Shown here one piece after another: positions 62,686 to 64,000 of a DNA stretch of 64,000 nucleotides. A program made the translations under genes and the position numbers. Source of the stretch: Pelagivirga sediminicola (lineage in GTDB: Bacteria > Pseudomonadota > Alphaproteobacteria > Rhodobacterales > Rhodobacteraceae); the NCBI RefSeq assembly GCF_003072125.1, contig NZ_QCYH01000001.1, forward strand, positions 124,001 through 188,000, in the 5' to 3' direction. Below the pieces are notes generated by a model, which was given only the letters and a program-made list of their open reading frames with translations, was not told the origin of the DNA and did not search any database. How positions within the stretch are numbered: the first letter of the stretch is position 1; each line of letters opens with the position of its first letter.

Positions 62686-62717
62686 GCCGGGACGGTTACG
62701 CCGTCTCGGCTTTTCTG
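62686..62717 (+). terminator. Strong terminator after the capsid gene
   Basis: GCCGGGACGG (62686-62695) pairs with CCGTCTCGGC (62701-62710) with one G-U pair and a TTACG loop, followed by TTTTC. It closes the rightward operon about 100 bases after the capsid stop, so the operon really ends here without tail genes. Confidence 0.85.
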
Positions 62718-63041
62718 TTCATGCATGATCTGGAAATTCTGCCTGCGACATTTTGACGGGGGCCGAAACTGCAAGGCTGTTCCCTCAGCGTTCCCCAGAA
62801 CTCGAAATCAGAAACCCCCGCCGAAGCAGGCTCTGGGTAGCTATCTGATTTTACTGGGATTTTTGGCTCCGGCGGTAGGGCCGAAGGGACCAAACCCGAC
62901 TGGATCGGACCCCGGCAATCGCCTTGTATATCAGTGCCTTACGCGATACGCGCTCAATCCGGCTGTCCGGCGTGTGTACCGGACGTGATTGATTTGTGTA
63001 CCATGAGTAGCCTCATCCTTTTTAAGAATGCAAGGGCAGCG
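62718..63041. other. 324-bp gap carrying the right repeat; no gene
   Basis: No credible protein gene. On the reverse strand, just beyond the tRNA-like repeat, a CCTGC-TTCG-GCGGG hairpin followed by GGTTTC (about 62813-62836) looks like the terminator that normally follows a tRNA gene. The remainder shows only a short GTCCGG...CCGGAC inverted repeat near 62965-62985. Confidence 0.45.
62866..62880. repeat. Right copy of the 15-bp attachment-like repeat
   Basis: GCTCCGGCGGTAGGG matches 57054-57068 exactly. Here the reverse strand reads CCCTACCGCCGGAGCCA, so the tRNA-type CCA end is kept, and a terminator-like hairpin follows. The body of the tRNA is not present on the other side, which suggests that an integration separated this 3' end from its tRNA. 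Confidence 0.5.
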
Positions 63042-63680
63042 TTATTCATCTTGAGGCCCTTGATCCAATTTCAATGACCTTTCGCCCCTCAGAACCTCGA
63101 CCAACAGGTCAGCTATTACGACTTGGTTTGCGAGGGTTGCTTCATCGGCAGTAGCGGGGAAGTCGACCACCGACATAGGTAAGGTTGCCTCACCATTCAG
63201 CAGCTTCACTATACCTTTGCGAATTATGGTCTGTTCGGTTTCCAGCTCGCCGTGAGCGCGCGGTGAGTAGATATCCCGCTCCAACTGCGCGCGGCTGAAA
63301 CCATACCCGAGCGATTGAGAAATTAGGTGTAGCATATCTAAGAATAGATCAAGTCGCTTTTGTCCCCATGCTTCGCCCGCTGGCAAGCGGTCGTCATGGT
63401 GGTCAATATAGAGCTTCCACGCATCATTGATCTCTTTAGACTTGCCCTTTGTTCCGTAGAACTCCACTGGTATCGCGTTGAGCGCCTCCACATGTGCAGC
63501 CGACAGCATAGCTGCGCGGGTAGCCATTAGCGTTCGGAAAATAATGAGACGCCTCTCTTTGATGTTACGCTTTCGCTCCAGCCATTTTTGAGCTTGGACG
63601 GCGAGCACCGGTCCGAGAAGGGTGGCGCAGATAATGGCCGCTTCGCTCCAGCCGATGGCGTTATTCCAGTCTATATCCAT
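63042..63680 (-). CDS. DUF6680-like membrane-anchored protein
   Basis: A 212-aa protein. One N-terminal membrane helix (SEAAIICATLLGPVLAVQAQ) is followed by a basic segment KWLERKRNIKERRLIIFRTL and a helical soluble domain with HVEALNAIPVEFYG, LYIDHH and LDMLHLISQSLGYGF. This resembles the DUF6680 family, whose function is unknown to me. Codon use is AT-richer than the core, and it lies just outside the right repeat, so it is likely mobile cargo of a neighbouring element. Confidence 0.65.
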   Translation of the reverse strand: MDIDWNNAIGWSEAAIICATLLGPVLAVQAQKWLERKRNIKERRLIIFRTLMATRAAMLSAAHVEALNAIPVEFYGTKGKSKEINDAWKLYIDHHDDRLPAGEAWGQKRLDLFLDMLHLISQSLGYGFSRAQLERDIYSPRAHGELETEQTIIRKGIVKLLNGEATLPMSVVDFPATADEATLANQVVIADLLVEVLRGERSLKLDQGPQDE

Positions 63681-64000
63681 GTAGGCAAACTCCTTTGCTC
63701 ACAACATATTGATATTCTTGAGCCTAGCCAAGTCCACTGGTTCATTCTCGATTGGGAGCCTAGGTGTGTACATGGTCCGAAATATTTGAGTAGAAAAATC
63801 TGAGGCCCTCAACTCGATGTTTCTTGCAGCGCGCGTCCCCCCCGTGGCCTTCGCGGTCACCACGTTCACCGCGCACCAAGCATGGCCCCTGAGAAAACCT
63901 CTAAACCCGCTCAGAAACACCGCTTGGTCACAGTTTTGGTCACGCGACGACGCGAAGGCCCTTGTTCATATGGCTCTACAGCGGATATAGTATCCGTCGC
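63681..64000. other. Last 320 bp without a clear gene
   Basis: Short frames exist on both strands (a reverse one of 73 codons ending at 63699, and a rightward one from the ATG at 63882 that runs off the window), but neither shows family-like features or a good ribosome site. If an integrase gene accompanies the right repeat, it should lie beyond this edge. Confidence 0.4.

Larger units (their letters stand above)
57054..62880. mobile_element. Portal-less capsid-encoding element (phage satellite-like or prophage remnant)
   Basis: About 5.8 kb bounded by the two 15-bp repeats. All phage-type genes run rightward: truncated primase-helicase, iteron dyad, terminase-small-like, terminase large, coiled-coil protein, major capsid protein, then a strong terminator. 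Portal, protease, tail, lysis, repressor and integrase genes are absent. Known capsid-forming satellites carry packaging and head genes and borrow tails; this layout is reminiscent but even smaller. A deletion scar at about 57588 shows that the left end has been rearranged, so decay of a larger element is the main alternative. Confidence 0.55.

Noticed and set aside
62668..62988. Rightward 106-codon frame over the terminator and right repeat
   Set aside because: It crosses a terminator hairpin, includes FLAPAVG-type sequence typical of translated tRNA ends, and has no family features.
63699..63920. Reverse 73-codon frame near the window end
   Set aside because: Odd composition, no ribosome site, no recognisable domain.

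Overview
This is high-GC chromosomal DNA of a Rhodobacterales (Roseobacter-group) alphaproteobacterium. The lineage call rests on gene content and order: nagZ-scpA-scpB next to a SPOR protein and argS; DUF177-rpmF-plsX-fabH-ihfA-MerR as one run; lpxD followed by a special acyl carrier protein and ketosynthase; IalB; and a dimethylglycine/sarcosine dehydrogenase-type gene. Most of the window is compact housekeeping DNA, interrupted by one decayed genomic island and one phage-derived element.

Region 1 (1-30968) is core. xth is followed by an unusual three-gene unit at 1397-3908: a 157-aa protein made mostly of seven FTSSL repeats, a 359-aa protein of unknown function, and an EamA transporter that overlaps it by four bases. 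Then come erpA, dgt, a Na+/H+ antiporter, argS, a SPOR protein, nagZ, scpA, scpB, a small basic protein, a two-domain dCTP deaminase-like enzyme, tRNA-Pro, the MerR-ihfA-fabH-plsX-rpmF-DUF177 block, bamE, an OlsB-like acyltransferase, an ABC-F ATPase, tRNA-Gly, two peptidoglycan enzymes, the lpxD-ACP-KAS lipid A group, ialB, a HerA-like ATPase and an HU-like protein.

Region 2 (30987-48643) lies between tRNA-Val and tRNA-Gln and looks like an old island. Its edges and middle hold gene fragments (htpX, a LivM-like permease, an excisionase-like HTH with an in-frame stop, an IS3 OrfA piece, a headless methyltransferase, a GT25-like piece, an integrase N-terminus). Its intact cargo is an RND pump with adaptor, a LysR regulator, a stand-alone HMA metallochaperone with a P-type metal ATPase, a DUF924 protein, and a lower-GC surface polysaccharide cluster with FdtA/FdtB-like amino-sugar genes.

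Region 3 (48772-56728) is core again: an SH3 protein, a D-2-hydroxyacid dehydrogenase, gamma-glutamyltransferase, two secreted unknowns, and an FAD/GcvT demethylating dehydrogenase.

Region 4 (57054-62880) is a very small phage-like element between two copies of a 15-bp sequence that looks like a tRNA 3' end. It holds an N-terminally truncated P4-type primase-helicase, a 102-bp dyad with four TATGACG iterons, a terminase pair, a coiled-coil protein and a major capsid protein, but no portal, tail, lysis or integrase gene. Beyond it lie a DUF6680-like membrane protein and about 320 bp with no clear gene. The two best candidates for undescribed biology are the FTSSL-repeat operon and this portal-less capsid element with its dyad.
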